Assembly: GCF_000365305.1 (NCBI RefSeq)
Contig: NZ_CM001841.1
Span: 1,703,100 to 1,767,099 of the forward strand
Length of the DNA stretch: 64,000 nucleotides
Source of the DNA: Dickeya dianthicola NCPPB 453
Lineage (GTDB): Bacteria > Pseudomonadota > Gammaproteobacteria > Enterobacterales > Enterobacteriaceae
Direction of reading: 5' to 3'
Of the stretch, positions 41,308-50,660 are shown piece after piece; position 1 is the first letter of the stretch, and each line of letters begins with the position of its first letter. The position numbers and the translations under genes are program-made. The notes beneath the pieces were generated by a model. The model was given only the letters and a program-made list of their open reading frames with translations, ran no database searches and was not told the origin of the DNA.

Positions 41308-42123
41308 ATGGTTATACCCAATGTCTTCATGCTGTCTATTCGCGGCTACGGCGCGCGGGAGGCGCCGCATCGTCACGATCATTCGCAGTTGGTTTTACCG
41401 CTGTCCGGTTCGCTCAGTATCGATATCTCAGGCCAGGGCGCGCAGTTGGATCGTCGTCTGGCTGCTTATGTCGACAGGGACTTTCCCCATGCGCAGGAAA
41501 GCCGTGGGGCCAACCAGTTTCTGATTGTGGATGTTGAACCCAGGCATCTGGATTCCCGCGTGACGGAATATCTGGCGTCGTGCCGGTTTCTGAATCTTGC
41601 GCCGGAGGCCAATCATCTGATCGACTACATGGGCGGGATGCTGGTCAACGGCCGGGTGTCTGAATCGAGGATTCAACTATGGGCGCCGCTGCTGTTGGAT
41701 GCGCTGACCGGCGACGGGCCTCAGCCACGATTACGGCTGAGGGGGCTGATGTCAGCTATCGACAGCGACCCCTTTCTGGACTGGACCACCGCGTACATGG
41801 CGCAACAGGTGGGAATGAGCGTCAGTCGGCTGCATGCCGTGTTCCGAAACGAGCTGGATACCACGCCGCACGCCTGGCTGGCGCGGGTACGGCTGGGACG
41901 AGTGCAACACTGGCTGGCGACAACGACTCTGCCCATCGCCGAGATTGCCTACCGCGGCCGCTATGCCGACCAAAGCGCCCTGACCCGGGCTATGCGCAAG
42001 GCAACGGGGCTGACGCCCGCGGCGTTTCGACAGCAATCGCAGGAGTCTGGGCCCAGGGAACGCGAGTCTTCATCAAGACCCGGCGTTTTCGCTACGCGAT
42101 ACTCTCCCGTCAGTGGCGAATAA
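41308..42123 (+). CDS. AraC-family regulator with N-terminal cupin
   Basis: A 271-residue regulator. Residues about 15-100 form a cupin-like sensor (HRHDHSQLVLPLSGSLSI and DRDFPHAQES), and about 155-250 hold two helix-turn-helix motifs (YMAQQVGMSVSRLHAVFRNEL; IAEIAYRGRYADQSALTRAMRKATG). It lies between two DMT-type exporters, one divergent and one 19 bases downstream, and probably controls one or both. The last 25 residues are polar and extend past the usual domain. Confidence 0.85.
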   Translation: MVIPNVFMLSIRGYGAREAPHRHDHSQLVLPLSGSLSIDISGQGAQLDRRLAAYVDRDFPHAQESRGANQFLIVDVEPRHLDSRVTEYLASCRFLNLAPEANHLIDYMGGMLVNGRVSESRIQLWAPLLLDALTGDGPQPRLRLRGLMSAIDSDPFLDWTTAYMAQQVGMSVSRLHAVFRNELDTTPHAWLARVRLGRVQHWLATTTLPIAEIAYRGRYADQSALTRAMRKATGLTPAAFRQQSQESGPRERESSSRPGVFATRYSPVSGE

Positions 42124-42142
42124 GATAAGTGGAGCGTGTCGG

Positions 42143-43102
42143 GTGGATAGTAAAAAAACATTGGAGGGCGTGGCATGTGGTATGGGGGCCGGCGCACTCT
42201 GGGGGCTGGTTTTTCTGGCGCCGGAACTGGTGCGTGCGTTTAGCCCGTTGCAGATAGCGATTGGACGGTATATCGCCTATGGCCTGATTTCGTTGATGTT
42301 GCTGGCGTCGCACCGGCCGTCTCTCATACGGCGGCTGACGCGCCGTGAGTGGGTCGCGCTGGGCTGGCTGTCGCTGGCGGGAAATACGCTTTATTACATT
42401 CTGCTGTCCAGCGCGGTGCAGATGGCGGGTATTGCCATCACGTCGCTGGTGATTGGGTTTATGCCGGTGGTGGTGACCCTCATCGGTAGCCGCGAACGGG
42501 GCGCAGTTCCGCTGCGCAGACTGTTACCGTCCCTGCTGATGTGTGCGGGCGGCGCCTTGTGCATCGGCTGGCAGGCGCTGGGCGCACCGGTGTCCGCCGC
42601 GCTGGGATCGCAGGCAGTGGGGTTGCTGTGTGCGGTTGGCGCACTGGCATCCTGGAGCAGCTTCGCCGTTGGCAACAGCCGCTGGCTGGCCTGCGTGTCT
42701 CCGGTGTCGGGCCACGACTGGAATCTGCTGATGGGTATCGTCACCGGCGCGCAGTCGTTAGTCCTGATTCCTGTGGCGATCCTCTTGAATAGCGACAGCC
42801 ACAGCGGCGCCGCATGGGGGCAACTCGTTGGCGTCTCCATCGCGGTGGCGGTGTTGGCCTCCATTGTCGGCAATCTGTTCTGGAACCAGATGAGCCGGTT
42901 GCTACCGCTCACGCTGGTCGGGCAGATGATTTTGTTCGAAACCCTGTTCGCGCTGATTTACGGCTTTCTGTGGGAGCAACGTCTCCCCACCTGGCTGGAG
43001 GCCGCCGCCTTTACGCTGGTCGTTTGCAGCGTGATGTCCTGTATCGCGGTACACCGGAAACCTGCACATCATGGCGACGACGGTTTAACCGCCGTGCCCT
43101 GA
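42143..43102 (+). CDS. DMT superfamily (EamA) transporter
   Basis: A 319-residue polytopic protein with about ten membrane segments and EamA-like halves (GAGALWGLVFLAPELVRAFSP; WNQMSRLLPLTLVGQMILFETLF). I place the start at GTG 42143, which has TGGAG eight bases ahead, rather than the GTG at 42113 inside the AraC gene. It probably forms a two-gene unit with the AraC regulator. Substrate unknown. Confidence 0.85.
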   Translation: MDSKKTLEGVACGMGAGALWGLVFLAPELVRAFSPLQIAIGRYIAYGLISLMLLASHRPSLIRRLTRREWVALGWLSLAGNTLYYILLSSAVQMAGIAITSLVIGFMPVVVTLIGSRERGAVPLRRLLPSLLMCAGGALCIGWQALGAPVSAALGSQAVGLLCAVGALASWSSFAVGNSRWLACVSPVSGHDWNLLMGIVTGAQSLVLIPVAILLNSDSHSGAAWGQLVGVSIAVAVLASIVGNLFWNQMSRLLPLTLVGQMILFETLFALIYGFLWEQRLPTWLEAAAFTLVVCSVMSCIAVHRKPAHHGDDGLTAVP

Positions 43103-43236
43103 CGCGCGGGCCCTCACGCCGGCTCGTATCGGGCCTGTTATTTCGGCGGTGCTGATGGGGCCGGAAAGATCGATTCCTAATAACGGGCGCGTGTTTTACT
43201 CTGTTGCCCGAGGCGATATTTTTTACAGGGTGACAG

Positions 43237-44112
43237 ATGAGCCAGTACGAGGCGTTCGAGGTTTTACAGCATCATAAAGCCCGGTTGCAGGAAACGGTCA
43301 CGCTTGCCAACGAGGTGCAACTGGCGGTCTGGCAGAACAGTCACGACCGGGTCACGCTGGAAAACGCCCGCCACCACATTTTCAGCATGTACGTGCAGGA
43401 CGGCTACGAAAGCTACCACCAGCGCCCGGACGGCTGGTTCAACGGCGGCGCGCCGGGGCGTTTTTGTCTGATGCCGAAAGAGAGCCGGTCCACCTGGGAT
43501 ATCCGCGGCAGCCTGCGGTTCGCGCACTTTTACTGTACCGACCAGCACCTGCGCCAACTGGCGGAGCAAACCTGGGATCGCAGCCCGGCGTCGATTCGTC
43601 TTGATGAGCGCATTTTTATCGCCGACCCGGCGCTGGAGGCGCTGTACCGCCATTTTCTGCTGGCCGGCAACTGGGGCGACCCGGCCAGCCAGATGACGCT
43701 AAGTTCCGCCTCCACGCTGGTGATGCTGCATATGCTGCGGCAGTACAGCCAGTTGCAATGGCAGGCGCCGAACAGCCGCGGCGGGCTGGCTCCGGCGGTG
43801 TTGCGGCGGGTAAAAGCGCGGATTGACGCCGGGCTGGGGGAGCCGCTCACGCTGGCCGAGCTGGCGGCGGAAGCCGAGCTTAGCGAGTTTCATTTTTCCC
43901 GCATGTTCCGCCAGAGCGAAGGCTTGGCGCCGCATCAGTATGTGATGAAGCGGCGGCTGGCGCAGGCGGAACAGTGGTTGCGCCACAGCCGCCGTTCCAT
44001 CACCGATATCGCGCTGGCCTGCGGGTTCAGCTCCGCCAGCCATTTCAGCCAGCGTTTTCGCGCCGAATACGGCATCACCCCCTCGGCGCTGCGCCAGCAC
44101 GGCTCAGGCTGA
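43237..44112 (+). CDS. AraC-family transcriptional regulator
   Basis: A 291-residue regulator with a sensor region and a clear C-terminal DNA-binding domain (LTLAELAAEAELSEFHFSRMF; SITDIALACGFSSASHFSQRF). The N-terminal HHIFSMYVQDGYESYHQRPDG resembles sensors of one-component AraC regulators of metabolite efflux or catabolism. AGGGTGACAG precedes the ATG. Its end overlaps the convergent pepT by nine bases. Target unknown. Confidence 0.88.
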   Translation: MSQYEAFEVLQHHKARLQETVTLANEVQLAVWQNSHDRVTLENARHHIFSMYVQDGYESYHQRPDGWFNGGAPGRFCLMPKESRSTWDIRGSLRFAHFYCTDQHLRQLAEQTWDRSPASIRLDERIFIADPALEALYRHFLLAGNWGDPASQMTLSSASTLVMLHMLRQYSQLQWQAPNSRGGLAPAVLRRVKARIDAGLGEPLTLAELAAEAELSEFHFSRMFRQSEGLAPHQYVMKRRLAQAEQWLRHSRRSITDIALACGFSSASHFSQRFRAEYGITPSALRQHGSG

Positions 44113-45345
44113 AGGCTGCCGCGCCGCCAGCAGGCATAGCGTCAACGCCACCTGATAGGATTTGACGAACGACGGCAGCGGCAGAAATTCAAAGCGTGAA
44201 TGGAAGTTGTGCGCGCCGGTAAAAAAATTCGGCGTCAGAATACCTTTGGCCGACAGCGCCGCGCCGTCGGTGCCGCCGCGCATCGGAATCACCTTCGGCG
44301 CAATCGACAGGGTATGCATGGCGGCGAACAACAAGTCCAGCGCCCGCCGGTCGTCTCCCAGCGCGTTGCTGATGTTGCTGTAGATATCGGCGATGGCGCA
44401 GCTGACCTGGCCGGCGGGGTAGTGGGCGGCAATCTGCGCCGCAACGTCGCGTATCTGTTGTTTACGCTGTGCGAATTCGGTCAGATCGAAATCGCGAATC
44501 GAGGTTTTCAGCACCGCCTCGTTGGCGTTGGCGTGAATATCGTTGAACCAGACGTAGCCTTCGCGGCCTTCGGTGTGTTCCGGGGTGTGCCGGCGGTCAA
44601 ACCGGCTGATGAAATCGTGCGCCATCAGGACTGGGTTGACCAGCACGCCTTTGGCCGACATCGGATGCGCGGTCACGCCGGTAAAACGGATTTCCGCCGC
44701 CGCGGCGTTAAAGTTCTCGTACACCACTTCGCCCAGTTCACAGCAGTCGATGGTGTAGGCGAAATCGACGTCGAAACGCGCCAGATCCAGCGCCTTGGCG
44801 CCTCGCAGGCCAATTTCCTCGTCCGGCACGAACGCCACCACGATATCGCCGTGCGGCGGGTCGTCGCGCAGGTTTTCCAGCAGCGTCATCACCACGGTGA
44901 CGGCGGCTTTGTTGTCCGCCCCCAGCACGCTGGCGCCGTCGCTGAAAATAATCTCCTGATTGCGATAAGGCAGGATTTCCGGATGCTCGCTGACCCGCAG
45001 CCAGATGTCCTGCGCCGGATTAAGACACAGGTCTTCGCCGGTAAAACGCAGAATTTGCGGATGAATATCCGGCGACAGGCCGACATCCACGGTGTCGATA
45101 TGCGTGATGAAGCCGATGCGCGGCGCGGACGGCGTGTTGCCCGGTTTCACCGCGGTAACGGTGGCGTGCTCGTCGCAAACCACCTGGCTCAGCCCCAGCG
45201 CGCGCAATTCTTCCGCCAGCAGGCGGGCCATCGCCATCTGGCCCGGCGTGCTCGGCAGCGTGGTCGCAGCGGCGTCGCTCTGGCTGGTCACCGCCAGATA
45301 GCGGTAGAAACGGTCGGTCAACTGGCGCGCCAGGGTATTGCTCAT
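44104..45345 (-). CDS. pepT: peptidase T (tripeptidase)
   Basis: Cytoplasmic M20 metallopeptidase releasing the N-terminal residue from tripeptides. It has 413 residues (408 in E. coli). Dizinc-site motifs are THIDTVD (His82, Asp84), VLGADNKAA, VPDEEIGLRGA, YTIDCCELGEV and FTGAHNFHSRFEFLP. In E. coli pepT is induced by FNR under anaerobiosis; I see no clear FNR site upstream. Confidence 0.96.
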   Translation of the reverse strand: MSNTLARQLTDRFYRYLAVTSQSDAAATTLPSTPGQMAMARLLAEELRALGLSQVVCDEHATVTAVKPGNTPSAPRIGFITHIDTVDVGLSPDIHPQILRFTGEDLCLNPAQDIWLRVSEHPEILPYRNQEIIFSDGASVLGADNKAAVTVVMTLLENLRDDPPHGDIVVAFVPDEEIGLRGAKALDLARFDVDFAYTIDCCELGEVVYENFNAAAAEIRFTGVTAHPMSAKGVLVNPVLMAHDFISRFDRRHTPEHTEGREGYVWFNDIHANANEAVLKTSIRDFDLTEFAQRKQQIRDVAAQIAAHYPAGQVSCAIADIYSNISNALGDDRRALDLLFAAMHTLSIAPKVIPMRGGTDGAALSAKGILTPNFFTGAHNFHSRFEFLPLPSFVKSYQVALTLCLLAARQPSA

Positions 45346-45459
45346 AACGGTTCCTTATTGGTAAATCATGCGGAAGATTCGGTATGGTTTGCAACCATGA
45401 TCAAAGGCTTCGTTGTACTCAGCGAGCCACCCGGAAGTCAATAAAAAGCGAGGATGGGG

Positions 45460-47052
45460 ATGAAAAACGCAATAACGCGCGTCGCGCTGGCGGCGCTGAC
45501 GCTGGCGGCCGCACAGGCGGCGTGCGCCAACACGCTGGTGTACTGTTCAGAAGGTTCGCCGGAAAATTTTAACCCGCAGCTGTATACTTCCGGCACCAGC
45601 GTGGATGCCAGCGCGGTGCCTATCTACAACCGGCTGGTGGATTTCAAGGTCGGCACCACCGAGCTGGTGCCGAGCCTGGCGGAACGCTGGGACATCAGCC
45701 CGGACGGCACCCAATACACCTTTCATCTGCGTAAAGGGGTGAAGTTTCATCGTAACGCGCAGTTTACCCCAAGCCGCGATTTCAACGCCGATGACGTGAT
45801 TTTCTCTTTTCAGCGCCAGCGCGACCTCAATCACCCGTATCACAAGGTATCCGGCGGCACCTATGCCAATTTCGAAAGCCTGTCGTTCCGCAGCCTGATT
45901 ACCGCCATCGACCGGGTGGATGACTACAGGGTGCGCTTTACCCTGAGCCACGCGGAAGCGCCGTTTCTGGCCGACCTGGCCTGGTATTTCGCTTCCGTCT
46001 TGTCCGCTGAATACGCCGACCAGATGCTGAAAGCCGGCGCGCCGGAGAAAGTGGATCTGGAGCCGATTGGCACCGGCCCGTTCCAACTGGCGCAGTACCA
46101 GAAAGATTCCCGCATCCTGTATCAGGCGTTCCCGGACTATTGGCAGGGCAAAGCCAAACTGGACCGGCTGGTGTTCAGCATCACGCCGGACGCCTCGGTG
46201 CGTTACGCCAAGCTGCGCAAGAACGAATGTCAGGTGATGCCGTTTCCCAACCCGGCGGAACTGGCGGACATGAAAAGCAACAAGGACATCACCCTGATGC
46301 AGAAAGCCGGCTTAAACATCGGTTTTCTGGCCTTTAATACCCGCAAAGCGCCGCTGGATAACCTCAAGGTGCGCCAGGCGCTGACGATGGCTATCAATAA
46401 ACCGGCGATTATCGAGGCAGTGTTTCAGGGTACCGGCAGCGCGGCCAAAAACCTGCTGCCGCCCGGCGTATGGAGCGCGGCAGCCGACCTGAAGGACTAT
46501 GAATACGACCCGGGAAAAGCCCGAGCGTTGCTGAAAGACGCCGGGCTGGCGGAAGGAACCACTATCGACCTGTGGGCGATGCCGGTACAGCGGCCGTATA
46601 ACCCGAATGCGCGCCGCATGGCGGAAATGATTCAGGCCGACTGGGCGAAGGTCGGGGTGAACGCCAATATCGTCAGTTACGAGTGGGGCGAATACCTCAA
46701 ACGGGTGAGGAGTGGCGAACATCAGGCGGCGCTGATGGGCTGGACTACCGCCACCGGCGATCCGGATAATTTCTTCGGCCCGCTGTTTACCTGCACCTCC
46801 GCCAATGGCGGGTCCAACTCATCCAAATGGTGCTACCCGCCGTTTGATAAGCTGATTACCGACGCGCGCGCCGAGCAGGATCACCAGAAACGCGTGGAAT
46901 TATATCGTCAGGCGCAGTTCATGATGCATGAGCAAGCGCCGGCGGTGATGATCGCGCACTCGACGCTCTTTGAGCCGGTGCGCAACACGGTGACGGGGTA
47001 TGACATCGATCCGTTCGGCAAACACATTTTTTATCAGGTGGATATCCGGTAG
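45460..47052 (+). CDS. DppA-like periplasmic peptide-binding protein
   Basis: A 530-residue extracellular solute-binding protein, close to E. coli DppA (LVYCSEGSPENFNPQLYTSGTS, PYHKVSGGTYANFE, ITPDASVRYAKLRKNECQVMPFPNP, WAMPVQRPYNPNARRMAEM). A signal peptide ends near AAQAACA-NT. I prefer ATG 45460 over 45454 because GAGG lies six bases ahead. No permease or ATPase gene is adjacent, so it probably feeds a transporter encoded elsewhere. Its place beside pepT suggests peptide use. Confidence 0.9.
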   Translation: MKNAITRVALAALTLAAAQAACANTLVYCSEGSPENFNPQLYTSGTSVDASAVPIYNRLVDFKVGTTELVPSLAERWDISPDGTQYTFHLRKGVKFHRNAQFTPSRDFNADDVIFSFQRQRDLNHPYHKVSGGTYANFESLSFRSLITAIDRVDDYRVRFTLSHAEAPFLADLAWYFASVLSAEYADQMLKAGAPEKVDLEPIGTGPFQLAQYQKDSRILYQAFPDYWQGKAKLDRLVFSITPDASVRYAKLRKNECQVMPFPNPAELADMKSNKDITLMQKAGLNIGFLAFNTRKAPLDNLKVRQALTMAINKPAIIEAVFQGTGSAAKNLLPPGVWSAAADLKDYEYDPGKARALLKDAGLAEGTTIDLWAMPVQRPYNPNARRMAEMIQADWAKVGVNANIVSYEWGEYLKRVRSGEHQAALMGWTTATGDPDNFFGPLFTCTSANGGSNSSKWCYPPFDKLITDARAEQDHQKRVELYRQAQFMMHEQAPAVMIAHSTLFEPVRNTVTGYDIDPFGKHIFYQVDIR

Positions 47053-47063
47053 TCATCGCCGCA

Positions 47064-47100
47064 GCGGGAAAGCCGCGACTTTCCCGCCGTTCTTTTGCTT
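47064..47100 (+). terminator. terminator of the DppA-like gene
   Basis: GCGGGAAAG at 47064-47072 pairs perfectly with CTTTCCCGC at 47079-47087, followed by a T-rich tail. It lies 12 bases after the stop codon. Confidence 0.85.
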
Positions 47101-47123
47101 GTCTCCATTACGGTGTTTATTTC

Positions 47124-47203
47124 ATTGACATCTTCTTTCATCGACAGTTTTTCTTATCGACAGCTTCTCCCATCGACAGCTTCTTCCGCCGACAGTACCA
47201 TTG
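47124..47203. repeat. tandem array of five 16-base units
   Basis: Five degenerate units with exact 16-base period start at 47124, 47140, 47156, 47172 and 47188, consensus ATCGACAGCTTCTTCC. The first and last are more diverged. The array ends 28 bases before the dusC start. Confidence 0.85.
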
Positions 47204-47230
47204 TCTGCCTTTTTTATGATGAGCTGAGCT

Positions 47231-48166
47231 ATGCGCGTTTTACTGGCCCCGATGGAAGGGGTGCTGGATTCCCTGGTACGGGAATTGCTCACCGAAGTGA
47301 ATGATTACGATCTATGCATCACCGAGTTTTTGCGGGTGGTGGATAGCCGTCTGCCGGTAAAAGCGTTCTATCGCCTGTGCCCGGAGTTGCGCCGCGGCAG
47401 CCGCACGCCGTCCGGCACGCGGGTGCGGGTGCAACTGCTCGGCCAGTACCCGCAATGGCTGGCGGAAAACGCCGCCCGGGCGGTGGAACTGGGTTCCTGG
47501 GGCGTCGATCTCAACTGTGGCTGCCCGTCGAAAATGGTGAACGGCAGCGGCGGCGGCGCCACGCTGCTCAAAGACCCCGAGTTGATCTACCGGGCCGCCA
47601 AAGCGATGCGCGAGGCGGTGCCGCCATCGCTGCCGGTGACGGTAAAAGTGCGGCTGGGCTGGGACTCCGGCGATCGCCAGTTTGAGATTGCCGATGCGGT
47701 GGCGCAGGCGGGGGCCAGCGAACTGGTGGTGCATGGTCGCACCAAGGAGGACGGCTACCGGGCGGAGCGCATCAACTGGGCGGCGATTGGCGAGATCCGC
47801 CGGCGTGTGCGTATTCCCGTTATCGCCAACGGCGAAATCTGGGACTGGCAAAGCGCGCAGGACTGTATGGCCGTCACCGGCTGCGACGCGGTAATGATTG
47901 GCCGCGGCGCGCTCAACGTGCCTAACCTGAGCCGGGTGATCAAATACCGCGAGGCGCGTATGCCGTGGCCGGAGGTGGTGCAACTGTTGCAGAAGTATGT
48001 GCGGCTGGAAAAACAGGGCGACACTGGCTTGTATCACGTGGCGCGTATCAAGCAGTGGCTGGGCTACCTGCGCAAGGAGTATGACGACGCGAGCGGGCTG
48101 TTCAGTCAGATTCGCGCGCTGACGACCTCGGCTGATATTGCGCGGGTTATCGACGCCATTGAGTGA
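47231..48166 (+). CDS. dusC: DusC, tRNA-dihydrouridine(16) synthase
   Basis: FMN enzyme reducing uridine 16 in tRNA D-loops. It has 311 residues (315 in E. coli DusC/YohI). Motifs are [38 protein letters not shown] (catalytic Cys), [20 protein letters not shown] and VIANGEIW with [10 protein letters not shown]. The start context is poor in Shine-Dalgarno bases. Confidence 0.95.
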   Translation: MRVLLAPMEGVLDSLVRELLTEVNDYDLCITEFLRVVDSRLPVKAFYRLCPELRRGSRTPSGTRVRVQLLGQYPQWLAENAARAVELGSWGVDLNCGCPSKMVNGSGGGATLLKDPELIYRAAKAMREAVPPSLPVTVKVRLGWDSGDRQFEIADAVAQAGASELVVHGRTKEDGYRAERINWAAIGEIRRRVRIPVIANGEIWDWQSAQDCMAVTGCDAVMIGRGALNVPNLSRVIKYREARMPWPEVVQLLQKYVRLEKQGDTGLYHVARIKQWLGYLRKEYDDASGLFSQIRALTTSADIARVIDAIE

Positions 48167-48270
48167 GGGAATATCGCCCTGCGGAGCAACGACGCCGCGG
48201 GTTGAGCGCGGTTATCCGATCGCAACGGCGGCGGATGCGTTGCCGGCAGGCCGCTACGCGACGACGGCGA

Positions 48271-48356
48271 TCTATCCGTGGTGACGTCTATTTGTGGTGA
48301 CGACGTCTATTCGTGATAACAAGCTATCCGTGACAACAATCTATCCGTGAAAAGAA
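48271..48356. repeat. tandem array of five 16-19-base units
   Basis: Five copies of a TCTATCCGTG-type core start at 48271, 48287, 48306, 48323 and 48340, followed by variable GTGACGAC-like tails. Period varies between 16 and 19 bases. Confidence 0.8.
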
Positions 48357-48690
48357 AATTTACAACAATGTACTCGTCTGATCAGTAAAATGGGGTTTGA
48401 TGGATTGAATTATTACGCTTTCGTATCTATATATGATTAGCGAAAAAACGTTTTTTAATAATGACGCGATGAAATAGCGGGATTACTGGCGTAAAACACC
48501 GCGTTTCATATTGCGGTAGACGTAGACTGGTTGGCATTTACTGAATGAGATTTCTTTTGCAAATCAATCATGATGAAAAATGAGAGATTTGTTTTTCGGT
48601 AAGGAATAGCCGATAAGGAATAGATAGGGCGTCTATTTAATCCATTCTCTTTTTTTAGCATGGTGCGCGTTTTAGTGTGGTGTTCGTGCA

Positions 48691-48714
48691 TTGTGTTTGT
48701 GTTTGTGTTTGTGA
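48691..48714. repeat. four hexamer repeats TTGTGT
   Basis: TTGTGT occurs three times in tandem, then TTGTGA. A simple-sequence run that could vary in copy number; no gene starts near enough to be switched by it. Confidence 0.75.
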
Positions 48715-48964
48715 TTCTCATTTCGGCAAAACGTGCCAATAAGATTGCTGGCTCGGTCGGTTTTCCGCTATTCGGAACGCGTCCTGGTCTGCGTGCAGCA
48801 GTAACTCGTCATGGTTCGTTGTGCGGCAATGACAGCCTGAATAAAAAAATAGCATGATAATAATATCTTTAATAACAAACATAACGTTGTCTGGACGTCC
48901 GTCCCGGTCCGTATTCACCCCATAATGAGACGCGTCAGAGAGAACCGATAAGCGGAGAAAGAAC

Positions 48965-49504
48965 GTGCACGAGCATTTCAGAGGGAAATATGAAGTTGAA
49001 TTGAAATTTCGTATTCAGGATATTAGCGCTTTTCGTGAAAATTTATTCAGCCACCATCCTGAGTCGTTTGTCTTCGAAAATAAGGAAAACGATATTTATT
49101 ATGATTCGGCGGAAAAAGCGCTGGGGCACCAGAATATCAGCATGTTATTGCGCCGCATGGCGCCTTCGGGAATTAAGCTCTGGATTGTAAAAGGGCCGCG
49201 TACCGGACGCTGCGAGGCCGTCAACGTCGAGTCGTGCGACATGACGGACAGTATGCTGAGAACGCTGGGGTTTCTGCCAATCTTCGAGGTGAATAAAACC
49301 CGCAGCATCTATTTTCTCGACAGGTTCCATATCACGCTGGATTATATTGAGTCGCTGGGGCATTTCGTGGAAATCACCTGCATGACGGAAGATGAAGCGG
49401 AGCTGGACATACTGGGAGAACGCTGTACGGATTGCGGATTGCGATTGGGCCTGAGCATGGACAGCATCGAAACCCGATCTTACCGGCAACTGCTGGGGTA
49501 TTAG
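48965..49504 (+). CDS. cyaB: class IV adenylate cyclase (CYTH fold)
   Basis: A 179-residue CYTH-domain protein resembling class IV adenylate cyclases CyaB of Yersinia pestis and Aeromonas. The signature YEVELKF gives the catalytic/metal residues Glu10, Glu12 and Lys14. SMLLRRM, LWIVKGP and ITLDYIESLGHFVEI follow, then the C-terminal ETRSYRQLLGY. The start is GTG 48965, with GGAG eight bases upstream. It would make cAMP in addition to the main class I enzyme, but CYTH proteins can also be triphosphatases. Confidence 0.88.
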   Translation: MHEHFRGKYEVELKFRIQDISAFRENLFSHHPESFVFENKENDIYYDSAEKALGHQNISMLLRRMAPSGIKLWIVKGPRTGRCEAVNVESCDMTDSMLRTLGFLPIFEVNKTRSIYFLDRFHITLDYIESLGHFVEITCMTEDEAELDILGERCTDCGLRLGLSMDSIETRSYRQLLGY

Positions 49505-49688
49505 GCTGCCAGCGGCATCGGGCGTGGTTATCAGTAACCGGATGGCAACCGCTGAACGGGCAGGCGGAGCGGCTGTCAAATTTTGTCACAAAGCTTTTTC
49601 GGCAGGCAGCGTGCGCGCTATCCAGCGGCGCATTATAATGCGTCGTTCTTTTTTCCAGTTAACAGTACACTATTTAAGTTATTGAATA

Positions 49689-50642
49689 ATGAATAAAAAA
49701 TTTCGGCTTTCCGTTGTAAGTCTGCTGTTGCTTTCCGCGCCTGTCTGGTTCACGCCGCAGGCCGCCGCCAAAACGCCTGCGACGCAACATGTCGCCGCTC
49801 GTCAGGAGATTGCTTCCGGCAGCGCGATGGTGGTGGATTTACGTAATAACGAGGTGCTCTATTCCGCCAATCCGGATGTGGTGGTGCCGATTGCCTCGGT
49901 CACCAAACTGATGACCGCGATGGTGGTGTTGGATGCCAACCAGCCGCTGGACGAGCATATTTCCGTTGATATCAGCCAGACCAAAGAGATGAACGGGGTG
50001 TATTCCCGCGTGCGTCTGGGCAGCGAAATCAGCCGCCACGACATGCTGTTGCTGGCGTTGATGTCGTCGGAAAACCGCGCGGCAGCCAGTCTGGCGCATC
50101 ACTACCGCGGCGGGTATCAGGCGTTTATCGCCGCGATGAACGCCAAAGCCAGAGCGCTGGGCATGACGCATACCCGCTATGTGGAACCGACCGGGCTGTC
50201 GACCAGCAACGTCTCTACCGCCCGCGACCTGACCAAACTGCTGATCGCCTCCAAACAGTATCCGCTGCTGAGTCAACTCAGTACGTCGCATGAGAAAACC
50301 GCGGTCTTTACCCAGCCGTCCTACAGTCTGCCGTTTCGCAACACCAACCATCTGATCTATCGTCAGGACTGGAACATCCAGCTGACCAAGACCGGCTTTA
50401 CCAATCAGGCCGGTCATTGTCTGGTGATGCGCACGGTGATCAACGGGCGGCCGGTGTCGCTGGTGGTGCTGGATGCATTTGGCAAGTTCACCCACTTCGC
50501 TGATGCCAACCGCCTGCGTAACTGGCTGGAAACCGGCAAAGTCAGCCCGGTGCCGGAAGCGGCGTTGAGCTACAAGAAACAGAAGTCGCTGGCGTCACGC
50601 CAGTCGCATAGCGCCGACGTCACGGCAGCCGTGGACGAATAA
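49689..50642 (+). CDS. pbpG: PbpG, D-alanyl-D-alanine endopeptidase (PBP7)
   Basis: Periplasmic penicillin-binding protein cutting DD-crosslinks of murein. It has 317 residues (310 in E. coli). A signal peptide ends near residue 27. The SxxK motif is SVTK (Ser70, Lys73), SxN is SEN (Ser127, Asn129), and KTG is 234-236. The C-terminal 35 residues are basic and may bind the membrane or murein. Monocistronic. Confidence 0.95.
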   Translation: MNKKFRLSVVSLLLLSAPVWFTPQAAAKTPATQHVAARQEIASGSAMVVDLRNNEVLYSANPDVVVPIASVTKLMTAMVVLDANQPLDEHISVDISQTKEMNGVYSRVRLGSEISRHDMLLLALMSSENRAAASLAHHYRGGYQAFIAAMNAKARALGMTHTRYVEPTGLSTSNVSTARDLTKLLIASKQYPLLSQLSTSHEKTAVFTQPSYSLPFRNTNHLIYRQDWNIQLTKTGFTNQAGHCLVMRTVINGRPVSLVVLDAFGKFTHFADANRLRNWLETGKVSPVPEAALSYKKQKSLASRQSHSADVTAAVDE

Positions 50643-50660
50643 CCTACAGGAAGGGCGGCG

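Larger units (their letters stand above)
48167..48964. other. dusC-cyaB intergenic region
   Basis: About 800 bases without a convincing gene. GC falls sharply after 48350. It holds a tandem array at 48271-48356 and a hexamer run at 48691-48714. Short open frames on both strands have simple, repeat-derived sequence and no family resemblance. Confidence 0.6.

Noticed and set aside
44200..45444. 414-codon plus-strand frame opposite pepT
   Set aside because: It is an antisense shadow; pepT has all metal-binding motifs.
48506..48857. Short open frames on both strands in the dusC-cyaB gap
   Set aside because: Their sequences come from the simple TTGTGT repeat and AT-rich DNA, with no conserved features or good start sites.
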